Shown: positions 1-11,357 of the stretch, in pieces
Layout: every line of letters begins with the position of its first letter
Position numbering within the stretch: the stretch's first letter is position 1
From: Beroe ovata
Taxonomy: Eukaryota > Ctenophora > Nuda > Beroida > Beroidae
NCBI GenBank assembly: GCA_946803715.1
Contig: CAMPET010000050.1
Span: 281,049 to 309,193, forward strand
Length of the DNA: 28,145 nt
Direction of reading: 5' to 3'
The notes under the pieces: generated by a model
What the model saw: the letters and a program-made list of their open reading frames with translations, nothing else
Database searches by the model: none
What the model was told of the DNA's origin: nothing
Program-made: the position numbers and the translations under genes

Positions 1-1175
1 TCGATTATGTATGTGCATTGAGTTATAACGACGAAGATATAGTGCACTAACGACAGTCAAGTGAACTCAATATGATATAGGTCAAGTGAACATAGTATAG
101 AGTGAGATCACTTCACGATCAAGACGTGTACTCGAATGAGATCACTCACTAGCGGCTGTTTCTAAAAATAAGTTATTTCTGCAGAATCGAGATATATATT
201 CATCTTCTGATCCCAGGAGGACTCAATGTCTGTGTGCTAAGGACCTGGTCATTGCCAATACACATGCGGTTCAGGAGGGGGGTGCTCATTTTGAACGGCA
301 CGAACAAACACTATGCCTCCATTCGAGCTCATTTCAGGGCTCAAGCGCTACTAAATTTAAACATAATGATCTACATTGTAATTGGATAATTTACATAATC
401 ACCTGCTATGGATCACTTAAGAGGAGAGGGGAATCTAATTAACTTTGTGACTCGGGAGAGAAAGAGGGTGTCACTATGTTTTGTGTGTGTGTGTGGGCCT
501 CACACATAGTTTGTGGACAGTTTTGATACAGTTTGAGATGTCGTGTATTCGCTGCGCTAGGTCGAGTTGTAGTGATGGATGTTTTGCGACCTGGCCACCA
601 GATCTGTTCGACTCTAACCGCCAAGAAAAGGTAAAATAGTGATGTTGCCACTGTAGATGCATGGCGTCACTGAGATGAGTATTATAGGTATAATAGGAGA
701 GGTAATACTTACTTATTACTCAGAATCATGATGTTTTATTGCAGATATCAATACTTCTAACTAGCACCCCGGACTACCTATAAGTACCCTGTATTCTGGA
801 GTAGACATCCTCTGTATCTGTATGTTGTTCACCACCACCATGATGTGTCTGTGTGTCTGTGTCTGTGTATGTGAGTGTGTCTGTGTCTGTGTGCGCGCGT
901 GTGTGTGTGTGTGGTGAACAATGGTTGCTCTTGCTCCTGCATCTAATGAGCACTCTTATAGCACACAGCACGCTGTGTGTGTTATACGGAGAATTACAGG
1001 GCTTTATTAGGAGAAGGACCGCTTGGATTATTATACTGTTTACGTCATTGTCATCATGATCATGATCACGGGGTTTTGTATTTGTATGTACACACAGTAC
1101 ACACAGTACACAGTACACACACACACACACACACAGTGTCACAGTACACACATACACACACACAGTCCATGAGCC
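1..1175. other. 5' flank of the channel gene; microsatellites, no supported gene
   Basis: I find no convincing exon here. Open frames on both strands translate simple repeats (Cys/Val or Thr/His runs) and resemble nothing I know. The stretch holds a short GT run near 481-494, an interrupted TGTGTC/TGTG array near 841-912 and a CA array near 1088-1165 that ends about ten bases before the first channel ATG. It may contain the channel's 5' UTR and promoter, but I see no TATA box or other clear element. Confidence 0.5.
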
Positions 1176-4100
1176 ATGTCAAAGTTTCTGAGTGGCGCCG
1201 CATTCCGGTCTGGCTCCCGGAAGAAGAGTTCACGGAAACTCACGCTCCCCTCGAGCCCTGAGGTTCTTCTTGACACCGGCTTCAGAGACGATGACTCGCC
1301 TCAGGTAAACTCAGCTCCTCCACACAGCTCGATACAGGATACATGTTTCCTCAAATACCAAGTTGTAGTTTTCTCCTATTAGTGTTATCTTATCTGTCGC
1401 GCAATTTCAATTGAATCCTGCGCACCGTTCTGAAATTCAACGCGCGACAAAGTCAGGGAAAGCAGCTTTTATCGGGTGNGCCCTGAGGTTCTTCTTGACA
1501 CCGGCTTCAGAGACGATGACTCACCTCAGGTAAACTCAGCTCCTCCACACAGCTCGCTACAGGATACATATACCTCAGATACCAAGTTGTAGTTTTCTCC
1601 TATTAGTGTTATCTTATCTGTCGCGCAATTTCAATTGAATCCTGCGCACCGTTCTGAAATTCATAACGCGCGACAAACTCAGGGATGCCCCAGTGACACT
1701 ATGATTTATGTTAAAGGTACCTATCTGTGTAATGTACCTCTAATCAGTCAAGTTATAGTCATCATGGTCAAGACTGAGCTTGAATTCGTCTCATCATGTT
1801 ATGATACCACCCATTACCAAGAAGGAAAGAACCATGTTACGAAGCTCAATTAGGTCCAATCACTTGCTCAAGTAAATTGCTACTCGAAAATTAATTAGAT
1901 AAACAGTTAGTTGGATCATTCCCGCTAATTGGATGATATTCGGGAATTGATTACTTCCTGTAATTAACCTCAGGTCCTATTAATAAAGATAATCTTTCCA
2001 TCTATACAATTTAGTTTTTCACTGCCATTTTGTGGAATTCGGTATCCAATCGGTATGTTTTGTCTGTCATGTTTGTGTGACCAACTCCAAAACTACTCTA
2101 TCATGATATTGGGATATTTGGGTGGTGTCTTGACATAGCAGTTTTCCCCCCTTTTCGAAATTTCTTATTCCCTTCCTCATTTCAGACATTCAGTTTGGTC
2201 AACAAACGTATGGGGAAGAAAGTTTTCTTCCGGTTCAGCAAAGAAAAGTCGCTGTTTTTCCTGGCGTTCACGAACCCTATCCGCCGATTCTGCATCCGAC
2301 TGATCTGTACGCAGTGGTTCGACCACTTCATCATTTCGATAATTCTGATAAACTGTGTCCTGTTAGCGGCCAACTATGAGGATAACAATGTCGAGTGAGT
2401 GCTCTTGTTCCTCATTCCAACTAGTCCCCATTCCTCGTGATATCCTCAACATCAATCCTCATTCCTCATCACTCCTCATTTCAACCCCCAGTGTTACCAA
2501 GCTTCACATCATGCATTCGACCAGCCATCGCTCAACCTTCACCCACACAGTCATTATAAAGGCCGGTTTGAAATATATACTTTTCAATTGATCACCATTC
2601 AATAATCTCACCACCTGGCCAGTCCTCATTCCTCACCCCTCTCACCCCAATCCTCACCTGACTCCTCACCCGTTCAGGTACGCATTTGCCGTGGTCTACA
2701 CCGTGGAGATGATTCTCAAGGTCTTGGCTCGGGGTTTTGTTTTACATAAACACGCGTATTTGCGTGACCCTTGGAATCGATTAGATTTTGTTGTTGTTAT
2801 GTTCGGGTGAGTGTTGCTATGGTAACATCATTTCCCATATCATGATTCCCATTTCCCATTTGTGCAGCTGCTATATACGCTGAAATCACCTCGAGACATT
2901 TTCTGTCGAAAACAAAACCATTTTTGCAAATTGCTGATGTTTGCTTCCCCTATTTCAGATATTTAACATTAGTGGAGCAATTAAAACGCTTCTCATTCAT
3001 TAAAGCTCTAAGAGTGTTACGGTCGTTAAGAACGATAACAGTAGTACCAGGTCAGTACAACCACAAAACTTTCATAAAACCCATTTTCAGGTATTTAACT
3101 CTTGTGGAAGAATTAAAAAAATTGTCATTTATAAAAGCGTTGAGGGTGTTACGATCATTGCGGACAATAACAGTTGTCCCCGGTAAGTCCATGATAATCG
3201 TCACGCTAGCTGATGTATAGCCGCTACAGCAAACTCGCTATAACACCGACACCAGATGGACTCTCTGTATACTGTGTAGAACTGACACGCCGATGTTCCA
3301 TCGGCAATCGGCATGTATCGCTCGAGTCTCTCTGTGTCTCATTGTGTCTCCTTGTGACGCAGGTGTGTTCTCCGAGCAGTGTCTCAGTGAGCCGTTGTCT
3401 TCATCACCCTGTGCCTCAGAGACTGAGTGAGCTCCGTTATAGCGGTCATGAGTCCAATAGACTGTAATGTATTCATGATAGTCCGGGGCTGTGTTGGGAC
3501 GTGGAGTAGTGGTCATGGTATTTGGTCACTAGGTAGTCTGCTCACTTATCATAGACACTGGCGCCGAGTCGCTGTACAGTGTACACTGTCCAGTGGACAT
3601 AGGTCTCGTATAGTGACTCTAGTGAGTCTATACTATAGAGTCTCCATGACATTGTCATTGTGTCAAGTTCCGACATATACTGCAGTATGATGAGTGGTCG
3701 ATCAAGGGTGGTCATATTCTGTAATAGCCAGATTCCCAGCAGTCATGGTCAGCAGGTGTTTGTCAGCAAATTATTGGGCCGTCTGGAGGAACATTGCGCT
3801 ATACCTGTCATATCTGTCGCATGATGTACAGTATCAATTGATGAATGATATCCCCCTCTATTACACCCTACCGATCCACACTCTTTCCCTATAGGGCCCT
3901 ACTTGAACCCCTCTTTTCCCCCACTCTCCCTCTATCCCCAAATAGTAACCCCTGTTTTCCCCCCTCAGGGTTGCGGATAATGGTAAACTCGTTACTAAAA
4001 TCACTGAAGAACCTGTCAGACGTTATGCTCCTGACTATATTCTTCCTGGCGGTGTTTGCCATTATCGGGCTGCAGCTGTTTATGGGCAACCTCAAGAACC

Positions 4101-7100
4101 GGTGTATCACGGAGCCCGACAACAAGGACTCGCTCTTGTGGTGGAATCTCACAGTTGCCGGGGAAAAGTTGACGGGAGCGGATCTTGTCGAGAAGGATCT
4201 GTATGTTGACAACGAGGACTTCTGGCACACAAACGATGATGACGAGCCTATTATTTGTGGGAAGGAGGGATCACCGTGAGTATATAATAATGGGAGTGGT
4301 GTCACCTGATTGTATATGATATTGACACCAGGCGTCAATATTGACATATTATGTGTCTTGACCTCCCTCATTTGCAGTGGTACGCGACAGTGTCCCCTAG
4401 GGACGTACTGTATCCAGACGAATATCAACCCGAATTCCGGTTACACCAACTTTGACCACTTCGGTTACGCCATGCTGACGTGTGCCCAACTGATCACACT
4501 CGACTTCTGGGAGGATGTGTATGGGAAGGTATGTTTCTGTCAATGCGCTCATTGCGATATTCATGCGCTCTGAAACAATTGCAATGCTTTAATCATTCCT
4601 CTTCGTTTAGGTGTTAGGGTCCTGTGGATCTTATTACATCGTCTACTTCCTTTTCATTATCTTCTTCGGGTCGTTCTACCTCATCAACTTGGTCCTTGCT
4701 GTAGTTGCCATCTCATACGAGCAAGAAGTCCTATCTCCGCAAGAAGAAAAGGTAATTCGGTGATCTCTCATTCCCATTTTTCTGCATCCTATTCTGAAAA
4801 TGTCGTGAAATTCTCGCGAACTCCCCTCTCTCCCAATTTCATACACTTCCTCCACATAATTCTTACTAACCCCCTCCCTCCCTCCCCATAGACTGGTCTC
4901 CCGAAACTCGACGATGACGGAGACGAGTGTAGTTTTGTGGAAGAAGGTGACGAAGTGGGTGAGGGTGGTGCAGCTGGTGAGAACCATGTACAGAACCACC
5001 TCGGCCAGGGCGTGATAGCACACCCCCCGCCCAAACAGAGTTTCTGCAGCGTGCTCATGAGCAGGTGTTGCTGTTGTTGCTGTTGCTGTGGAGATGAACC
5101 AGATTCGCGGTCAACTGTGGTCGTGGATCCCGAAAACGGGACCATGATCACCGCTCTGCCCCCTGAAATCCCGGAATCGTGCTGCGACAAGTTCATGGAC
5201 GTGTGGTCGTGGTTTAGGTCGCACATCAGGAGCTTCATCTACAGTTTCTGGTTTGAGAACGGCATCATGTTGTGCATCGTAGTGAACACGCTATGTCTCG
5301 CCCTCGATTCCCCAAGTATCAGCGACGAATTCGACTACGTGCTCTCCAAGATCAATGACGTGAGTAATGAGTATCATGACGTGTAGCAATTCAACTCATA
5401 GCCATCCTTTGCCGCGATACTGATACGATTTTGTTCACTGTCCGCTGCGATTTTGTACATTTTCGCAGCTTCGGTGCCGCAAGTTTCTTGACCCTTTAAC
5501 CGTGATGAATATTTACCCTTGATCAACCCCTCCCTCCCTCTTTAGTGTCTGACGTGGATATTTACAACTGAGCTGGTCATCAAGTTAGTGGGCCTCCTCC
5601 CTACAGAGTTCTGGAAAACCAAGTGGAACATTTTCGATACTATCATCGTCATCGTCTCGCTTGTGGAACTCAACTTGGGGACGAGTAGCTCCTTCAATGT
5701 GTCCGGTCTACGGTCACTCAGAGTGGTAAGTTGGGCTTGTTTTTCAGTGTCTGTGTGTTGTTTGCCGGTGTTTCTGGGGGATTGGACTGATATACTCATA
5801 TCTATCGTTTTCAGTTGAGGGTATTCAGATTAGCCAAGTCGTGGAGCACCATGAAAGCTCTCATTGACATCATTGCTGAGTCCATATCCGGTCTTGTCTA
5901 TCTGTCCATCATTTTGGGCGTGGTCATCTATACGCTATCCGTTATCGGAATGAACTTGTTCATGCCGCGGTATGCGGAATATTACGGAGAAGACATGATC
6001 CGGTGGAATTACCAGGACTTCAAGCATTCCTTCGTCCTACTCTTCAGAATACTCTGTGGAGAGTGGATAGAGCTGCTTTATGAAACACTCGATGCTACCG
6101 ACAAGCTACTCTGGCCAGTGATTTTCTATCTAGGAGCTCTGGTTCTGGGAAATTTCCTTGTTCTTAACCTGTTCCTTGCCCTGCTGCTCAATGCGTTTGG
6201 GGAGGAGTCCATCAAGGAGAAGAGTGGGGGAGGATCCGACGCCAACTCGACCAAGATATCGTTGTCAGTGAAGCTGAAGAACAAGCTGTTTAACATCAGG
6301 AAGAAGAAGCATAAGCTTGCATCTGAGATCCGGATGTCATCACTTGCTCTAAGCCCAGCTGAACAGATGAAGAGCGCTTGCCACCTTAGGAGCAAACCTA
6401 ACGGAAACCCTGCTGATGTTATGGATGGAGCTAACAACAATAATAATAACAACAACAATAACAACAACAATCGGGCTGACCATGATCATGACGCTGACGA
6501 GTGTAAGTTGTCTCACGCCCCTGATCCCCTCTCTGCCTGTCTCACCCTCCTCATCTCACCCTCCCAATCCTCACCCTCCCTCCCTCTCCTCTCCCTACAC
6601 CCTGAACCCCTGAACACCTCCCTCTCTCACGCCCCCAATATCTATACCCCCCTCTCTCAGATATGTCCAGTATCGATGATCATGAGGGTCACGACAAGTA
6701 CAGCTGTGACGACTGTTGTCAATGCTGCATGATCTGCTGTCGACCGTTCTGCGTTTGCTGTTCCAGGTTCCGGGCTGCTGTTCGTCGTGTGGTTGAGCAC
6801 CGCGCGTTCGAGTGGACCATCCTCTTCCTCATCATGGCATCGAGTCTGACCCTGGCGTTCGAGGATATCACTCTCGAGAAGAGTCCAGTTCGGAAGGAGA
6901 TAGTGGAGACGCTCAACATGTTCTATGTAGTGGTCTTCACTATCGAGATGTGTCTCAAGCTCTTTGCATTTGGTGTCGTCACCTACTTTGAGTCAGCGTG
7001 GCACTGGATCGATTCTCTGGTTGTTGCGGTAAGTCAGTTCCCATACTACCTCACCCCACATCTCTGATCTATCTCACCACATCAGCTCACCCCTTACTTC

Positions 7101-9490
7101 ACCAAGTGATATACCCTCACCCCGTCTCCAGATCTCCATCGTGAGCATTGTTATCCGTAATGCGGGTGTCAGTGGACTGAAAGCTATCCGAGCCCTGAGG
7201 GCGTTGCGTCCACTCCGAGCTATATCGCAGTGGGAGGGAATGCGACTATCAGTGAACGCTCTCATCTCCTCCATCCCCTCATTCGGCAATGTGTCCCTTG
7301 TCTGTCTGGTTCTGTGGCTGGTTTTCTGGTGAGTATGGATAAGTACAGCTGGTTACCACCACTACTCATTGAACATTGAGTGGCGTGGTATCAATAGCAG
7401 CTGTTTGGAATATTTCAACTGATAACACACCGAACCTTCAGTATATTGGGAGTTCAATTTTTCGGCAAGAAGTTCTACAAGTGCATGAAGGATGGGAACA
7501 AATTGAGTTACGATGAAATACAGAACAAGACGCAGTGCATTCAGCTGTATGGTGAACTCGCTTGGCAAAACTCCAAAATCAACTTTGACAATACGATCAT
7601 GGCATTCTTTGCCCTTTACCAAGTGGTTCGTATCTGACACACGGATGAGTTTTTCTAGTCACGGTGTGTTTTTCCCATGAGCGCTAACATTCGTCCGATT
7701 CCAGGCCACCTTTGAGGGCTGGATGGAAGTGATGGAGGACGCTGTGGACTCAACAAAGATCGACGAGCAGCCCAGATTCGAGAACACTTTCGTCGCTTAT
7801 GTCTTTTTCCTCATATTCATCTTTGTTGGCTCATTTTTCACTCTCAATCTTCTGGTTGGAGTCATTATCGACAACTTCAATCGGTTGAAGAAAGAGGTAA
7901 GTGACAGCTCTATTTTATATGCGGCTATCAGTCGGTATTATTCTGCATATTGAGATAACTCTGTAGCCATGATGTTGTACTGAACCAACCTCTCCATCAG
8001 TACGAAGAGAAAGGTCAGCTTGGTGTTCTCCTGACTCCCGCACAGCGCAGATGGATGTCAACATTCAGAAAGATGGCTAAAACAAAGCCCATTCGGATGG
8101 TCACGCGTCCGACTAACAAGTTCATGAAGTTTTGTTACGATATGTCCGAGAATCAGAAATTCGAGGTTGTCATCACCATTATCATCCTGTTGAACATGGT
8201 TCAAATGGCCATGGAACACGATAGTGCGTCCGACGAGTTCACGTATGCAATGGCCATCGCAAACTATATCTTCACCGTCATTTACACGCTGGAAGCTCTC
8301 CTCAAGATCATTGGAACGCGGAAGTTCTATTTCTACAAGTCTTGGAACATATTTGACTTTGTGATCGTTGTGTTCGCATGGCTGGGCATAGCCATGGACA
8401 ACATCATTCCCAACTCCGTCATAGACCCTTCGATACTTCGTAGTTTCCGTGTCTTCAGGGTGGCCAGGATCTTGCGAATCATCCAGATGGCTAAGGGTAT
8501 CAGACGACTCTTGTACACACTCATATGTTCGCTGCCAGCCCTCATCAACATAGGGACACTTCTCTTACTTATCATTTACATTTATGCTGTTGTTGGAGTA
8601 GCTATGTTTGGGTATGTCAGAAGACAGGGTATTCTTAATGATCAGGTGAGTTCCTCTCTCCTTCCGTTAGCTGATTCCAACAACCCCAAATCCAATATAC
8701 CGTACCTCATTGACCCATTCTCCCGTCATCGCAGGTTAACTTCGAGCAAACGCCGGCGGCGATTATCCTGATGACACGGCTCGCCACCTCTGCCGGTTGG
8801 AATGACGTCCTGGACGCCATCATGGTACAGCCGCCAGACTGCGACCGATACCTCTACGAGTCAGTCGGTCAATCCGGCGACTGTGGCTTCAAGGAGTTCG
8901 CCATCGCCTACTTTTCATCATTCGTCCTCATTGCCTTCCTAATCATGATTAACATGTACATCGCCGTTATTCTTGACAACTTTAGCGAGGCACAACAAGC
9001 CGATGAAATCGGCATAGATGAAGACGACATCAATCTCTTCTATGAGAAATGGAAGGTCTTCGATCCTAAAGCGACACAATTTCTCAATGTCAGTAAACTA
9101 CGTGATTTGGTAGGACAGTTGGCTCAGCCGCTGGGCATCCCAGAGGTCACTGAGGACGATATTTTACAGTTAGACATCCCTCTCTACCCCTCTGATAGGG
9201 CGCACTGCATCGATGTCCTGCAAGCCCTCATTTCGAGAACTCTGGGCCCTAATAACAATACAGATGAATTTGAAATGATAAAAGAACTAATGGCGGAAAG
9301 TTTCCGGGCGGCTTTCCCCACCTTAGCGGCAGAAGTGGTAGAAACCACGACAAAACAGCGGCTGAGGGAGATCAGGGCGGCCATTGTCCTCCAGAAAGCC
9401 TTCAGGAGGTTTAAGAACTATAAGCGCAATGAGGCGCTAGAAGGGGCAAATCAAAAAGGGGTATCCTCGCCTCATGTGGCTAAAGTTTAA
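1176..9490 (+). CDS. Nav2: NaV2-type four-domain voltage-gated sodium (cation) channel, complete
   Basis: This is a plasma-membrane voltage-gated cation channel alpha subunit. Exons: 1176-1304, 2186-2394, 2678-2806, then 2959-3050 or 3091-3182, 3969-4275, 4378-4528, 4611-4751, 4892-5359, 5546-5725, 5815-6502, 6661-7028, 7132-7328, 7442-7625, 7705-7896, 8001-8645, 8735-9490. Phases agree throughout and give about 1611 aa. The ATG is preceded by an in-frame TGA at 1170. Four S1-S6 repeats with Arg-rich S4 helices are visible. Pore-loop residues are Asp331 (LDFW), Glu685 (CGEW), Glu1085 (TFEGW) and Ala1380 (TSAGW), i.e. DEEA. DEEA marks NaV2/DSC1-like channels; NaV1 has DEKA. The III-IV linker reads GVLLT where NaV1 has IFMT. 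The C-terminus carries an EF-hand-like region and an IQ motif (VLQKAFRRF, near residue 1578). The I-II and II-III linkers are Cys-rich, and the latter also has 13 Asn. Splice sites are inferred; the 6503 and 7626 donors are the least certain. Confidence 0.95.
1255..1686 (+). repeat. Same 0.2 kb segment twice across an N (exon 1 end and intron 1)
   Basis: Bases 1255-1460 and 1480-1686 are the same sequence with a few differences, separated by a short unique tail and an N at 1479. The second copy starts directly after the N and repeats the last part of exon 1 with its GTAAAC donor but no acceptor. This fits two overlapping contig ends from different haplotypes that were not merged, so intron 1 is probably shorter in the real genome. 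Confidence 0.8.
2959..3050 (+). other. Alternative exon 4a of the channel (domain I S3-S4, Gln form)
   Basis: This 92-nt exon has acceptor TTTCAG ending at 2958 and donor GTCAGT at 3051. It begins with the third base of Gly156 and ends with the first base of the following Gly. It encodes [11 protein letters not shown] and then an S4 segment with [10 protein letters not shown]. It is one of two adjacent exons of equal length and phase with the same domain role. Splicing 4a to 4b would shift the frame, so only one can be used per working transcript. Confidence 0.9.
3091..3182 (+). other. Alternative exon 4b of the channel (domain I S3-S4, Glu form)
   Basis: This 92-nt exon has acceptor TTTTCAG ending at 3090 and a strong donor GTAAGT at 3183. 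It encodes [11 protein letters not shown] and the same S4 as exon 4a. The protein differs at only three linker positions (Q/E163, R/K166, F/L167), while most synonymous sites differ, so this is an old duplication under strong protein constraint and not an allele or an assembly repeat. The gap between the two exons is 40 nt. Confidence 0.9.
3183..3968 (+). other. Intron 4 of the channel, no additional gene seen
   Basis: This is the 786-nt intron that follows the alternative exon pair. Its open frames have no recognisable domains and no channel-like residues. Its size stands out among introns mostly near 100 nt, which is common beside alternatively used exons and may give room for splicing control elements. 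I did not identify a complementary docking/selector pair by eye. Confidence 0.5.
5066..5089 (+). other. Eight consecutive Cys codons in the channel's I-II linker
   Basis: Mixed TGT/TGC codons encode Cys445-452 in the cytoplasmic linker before domain II. A second pair of Cys lies shortly before S1 (ESCCDKF). Family NaV channels often have a short Cys motif before domain II; eight in a row is longer than I would expect. Membrane anchoring by palmitoylation or metal binding are possible roles, both inferred. Confidence 0.85.
6433..6471 (+). repeat. Poly-Asn (13 AAY codons) in the channel's II-III linker
   Basis: An AAC/AAT trinucleotide run encodes Asn809-821 in the disordered II-III linker, followed by an acidic/His stretch (ADHDHDADE). 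The mixed codons suggest either an older repeat or selection for the residue. It is likely length-variable between individuals. Confidence 0.9.
6699..6767 (+). other. Cys-rich cluster before domain III of the channel
   Basis: The end of the II-III linker, immediately before domain III S1, reads as spaced Cys pairs ([13 protein letters not shown], then [10 protein letters not shown]), eleven Cys in about two dozen residues. Vertebrate NaV1 channels have a shorter Cys motif at this site. Spacing in CC pairs is compatible with acylation or a metal cluster, but no known zinc-finger spacing fits. Confidence 0.85.
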
Positions 9491-10600
9491 AATCTGTGAG
9501 TGAGTGTGTAAATGTGTGAGTGAGTGAGTGAGTGAGCAATATAGTGAGTGAGGAGAGGAGAACCAACTGTTTTTATCATTTCATACTGTGGGCGAAATAT
9601 TCATTGGCGATGATATGATCAAGTCTAAATAATATACACACATAATAGCACAGATATATAATTGATGATGTTCCTTTAAAATTCTTGCAGCTTTAATTAC
9701 TCTTTTTAGTTATATGTTTACCTTTGCAAGCGTCATTTTGGTGTGTCACTCAAGAGTATCTGATATTTCCGATTGAAATAATAGAATCTGGATTTTCACA
9801 TTCTTCGCCGCATTAATATTTAATGATTTGATCTATCACAGGGCTTCTTCCCATGTTAATATGATGGAAACATATAATTAACGGTCAGAGTTTTGAATTA
9901 ATTAATTCTGCCAATTGAAGCAACGGCTGGATTTTTGTTATTTTACGGCAACCTTAAATAGACATGAGAGTATATTATACTTACGCAAAAGTGCACGATT
10001 TATCTAAGGTATGTTTCTATTGAACAGATATCTATCTTAGCTTTATTTGTATCATACGTAGTTGGGAAACTAAAGGTTACAAAATGTCTGCCTTGGGCGC
10101 TGACCACGCCTAATTTTGTAAGCTTAACTTATTTCGCCAAGATTAGGTTTGTACCGAACATTTATGTTTTTTAATAATTTTGTATCAAATACTTGCTGTA
10201 TGATTGAGTGAGGGAAGATCCGTGGTTCAGGGACGAAAAAGGTCAGTTTTCTGATTTTTCTGTTCTCAAAGAGTAAGAAACACCTACACACAGCAGGTGT
10301 ACTTGTATAAAAGGTCGTCTTTGCAAATCACAGATGCAGTTGCAGTGTTATTACTATTCTCTAGCTCCCAAATCCTGAGCCAAATCGGCTGGAAACTGAC
10401 CATGCCAGCTTCTTGCAGTACCAGTGTTTCATCAGGACTGATCAGTCCGATTCTAAGGAGATGAATATTGATGAAAATGCAATGGCGCATCACAGTTTAC
10501 TCATAAGAACATCAATGATGCATATCCAGGAATTCTTAAGAGTTAACGGAAACAGTGTTCATGTTTCCGAAGCACTGAAATTGTAACCTGAAATTGTGAG
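9491..10600 (+). other. 3' flank of the channel: GTGA repeat then AT-rich, no gene
   Basis: Right after the TAA stop a GTGAGTGA-type tetranucleotide repeat occupies about 9496-9552, inside the likely 3' UTR. The rest is AT-rich without a convincing coding frame. I did not find a canonical AATAAA close to the stop, so the transcript end is undefined. Confidence 0.6.
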
Positions 10601-11357
10601 CACACGTTGCGCGCCCCTTATAGCTATATTTATGATTTTACTCTGTCAGTGTCACTGTGATCAAAAAGTAAAATAGAAATGTCGTAAAATTCAAATGTCC
10701 CCAAGTTGCGTGACCCAACGCTGCCGCGTTTTCTAAAACGCGACATACGAGTACGACTAGACTACGAGTACGACTTTTCAGTTCACAGAGTAAAACTAGA
10801 ATAGCAAATAGGGGCGCACTTGCCGGATGTTAATGTTATTTGTTCACTGTTTCTTGCGCGCCTTCGATGAAGGCAAGGGCGCACACCGTGTGCACAAATC
10901 TTGCATAGTTCTAGTTGAAGGGTTTTTCCTGTGCCCGTTTTCCTGCACACGTTGAATTGCGCTCCCCCATTTTACTCAATGAAATGAAAGTTTAAGTTAA
11001 AGTAGTAGAAAGGTTGGGTCACGCAATTGCAACGTAGGATTCCGATTAGGAACAGTTTGCGCGCAAGATGAAGAAACAGTGGACAGATAACATCCGGCAG
11101 TGAACAGTTTAATTTTTCCCTACCATCGGCGCGCGAAACCCGGGCCTATCGTACTACTACTAGACAGGTATGCGCGCGCCTTTGCACTTTGTCAGGTTTC
11201 AATTTTATCTGACCTCTGTTTCTCGCGCGCGCGTGTTCCCGCGCTGCGTGACCCAAATACTCCGCGCGCGCTGCGCGTCTCCGTGGTGGTCTCCGTGGTG
11301 GTCCTTTCTACGACTTTTCAGTTCACTGAGTAGAACAGGGGCGCGCAACGTGTGCAC
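10600..11357. repeat. Cluster of a short dispersed repeat family in both orientations
   Basis: A unit of roughly 80-120 bp recurs: in + sense a CACACGTTG start, a (G)CGCCCCT box, TACTCAGTGAACTGAAAAGT and a GGGTCACGCA box. Degenerate + copies lie near 10600-10690 and 10938-11035, and reverse copies near 10703-10820 and 11237-11352. A further + copy lies at 13365-13445. A possible fragment of the same boxes is at 18690-18715. It has no coding capacity and may be a non-autonomous element; its exact ends are not fixed by eye. Confidence 0.6.

Noticed and set aside
774-1261. Open frames on both strands rich in Cys/Val or Thr/His
   Set aside because: They translate GT/CA microsatellites and have no domain or exon structure.
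1480-1528. Second copy of the end of channel exon 1 as an alternative exon
   Set aside because: It begins at an N with no visible acceptor, is nearly identical to exon 1 and its intron, and is better explained as an overlapping haplotype contig.
3889-4428. 179-aa minus-strand open frame
   Set aside because: It is the antisense shadow of channel exons 5 and 6, which are clearly coding on the + strand.
6126-6470. Leu-rich minus-strand frame resembling a signal peptide or membrane protein
   Set aside because: The Leu run is the antisense of the poly-Asn codons in the channel; the frame is a shadow.
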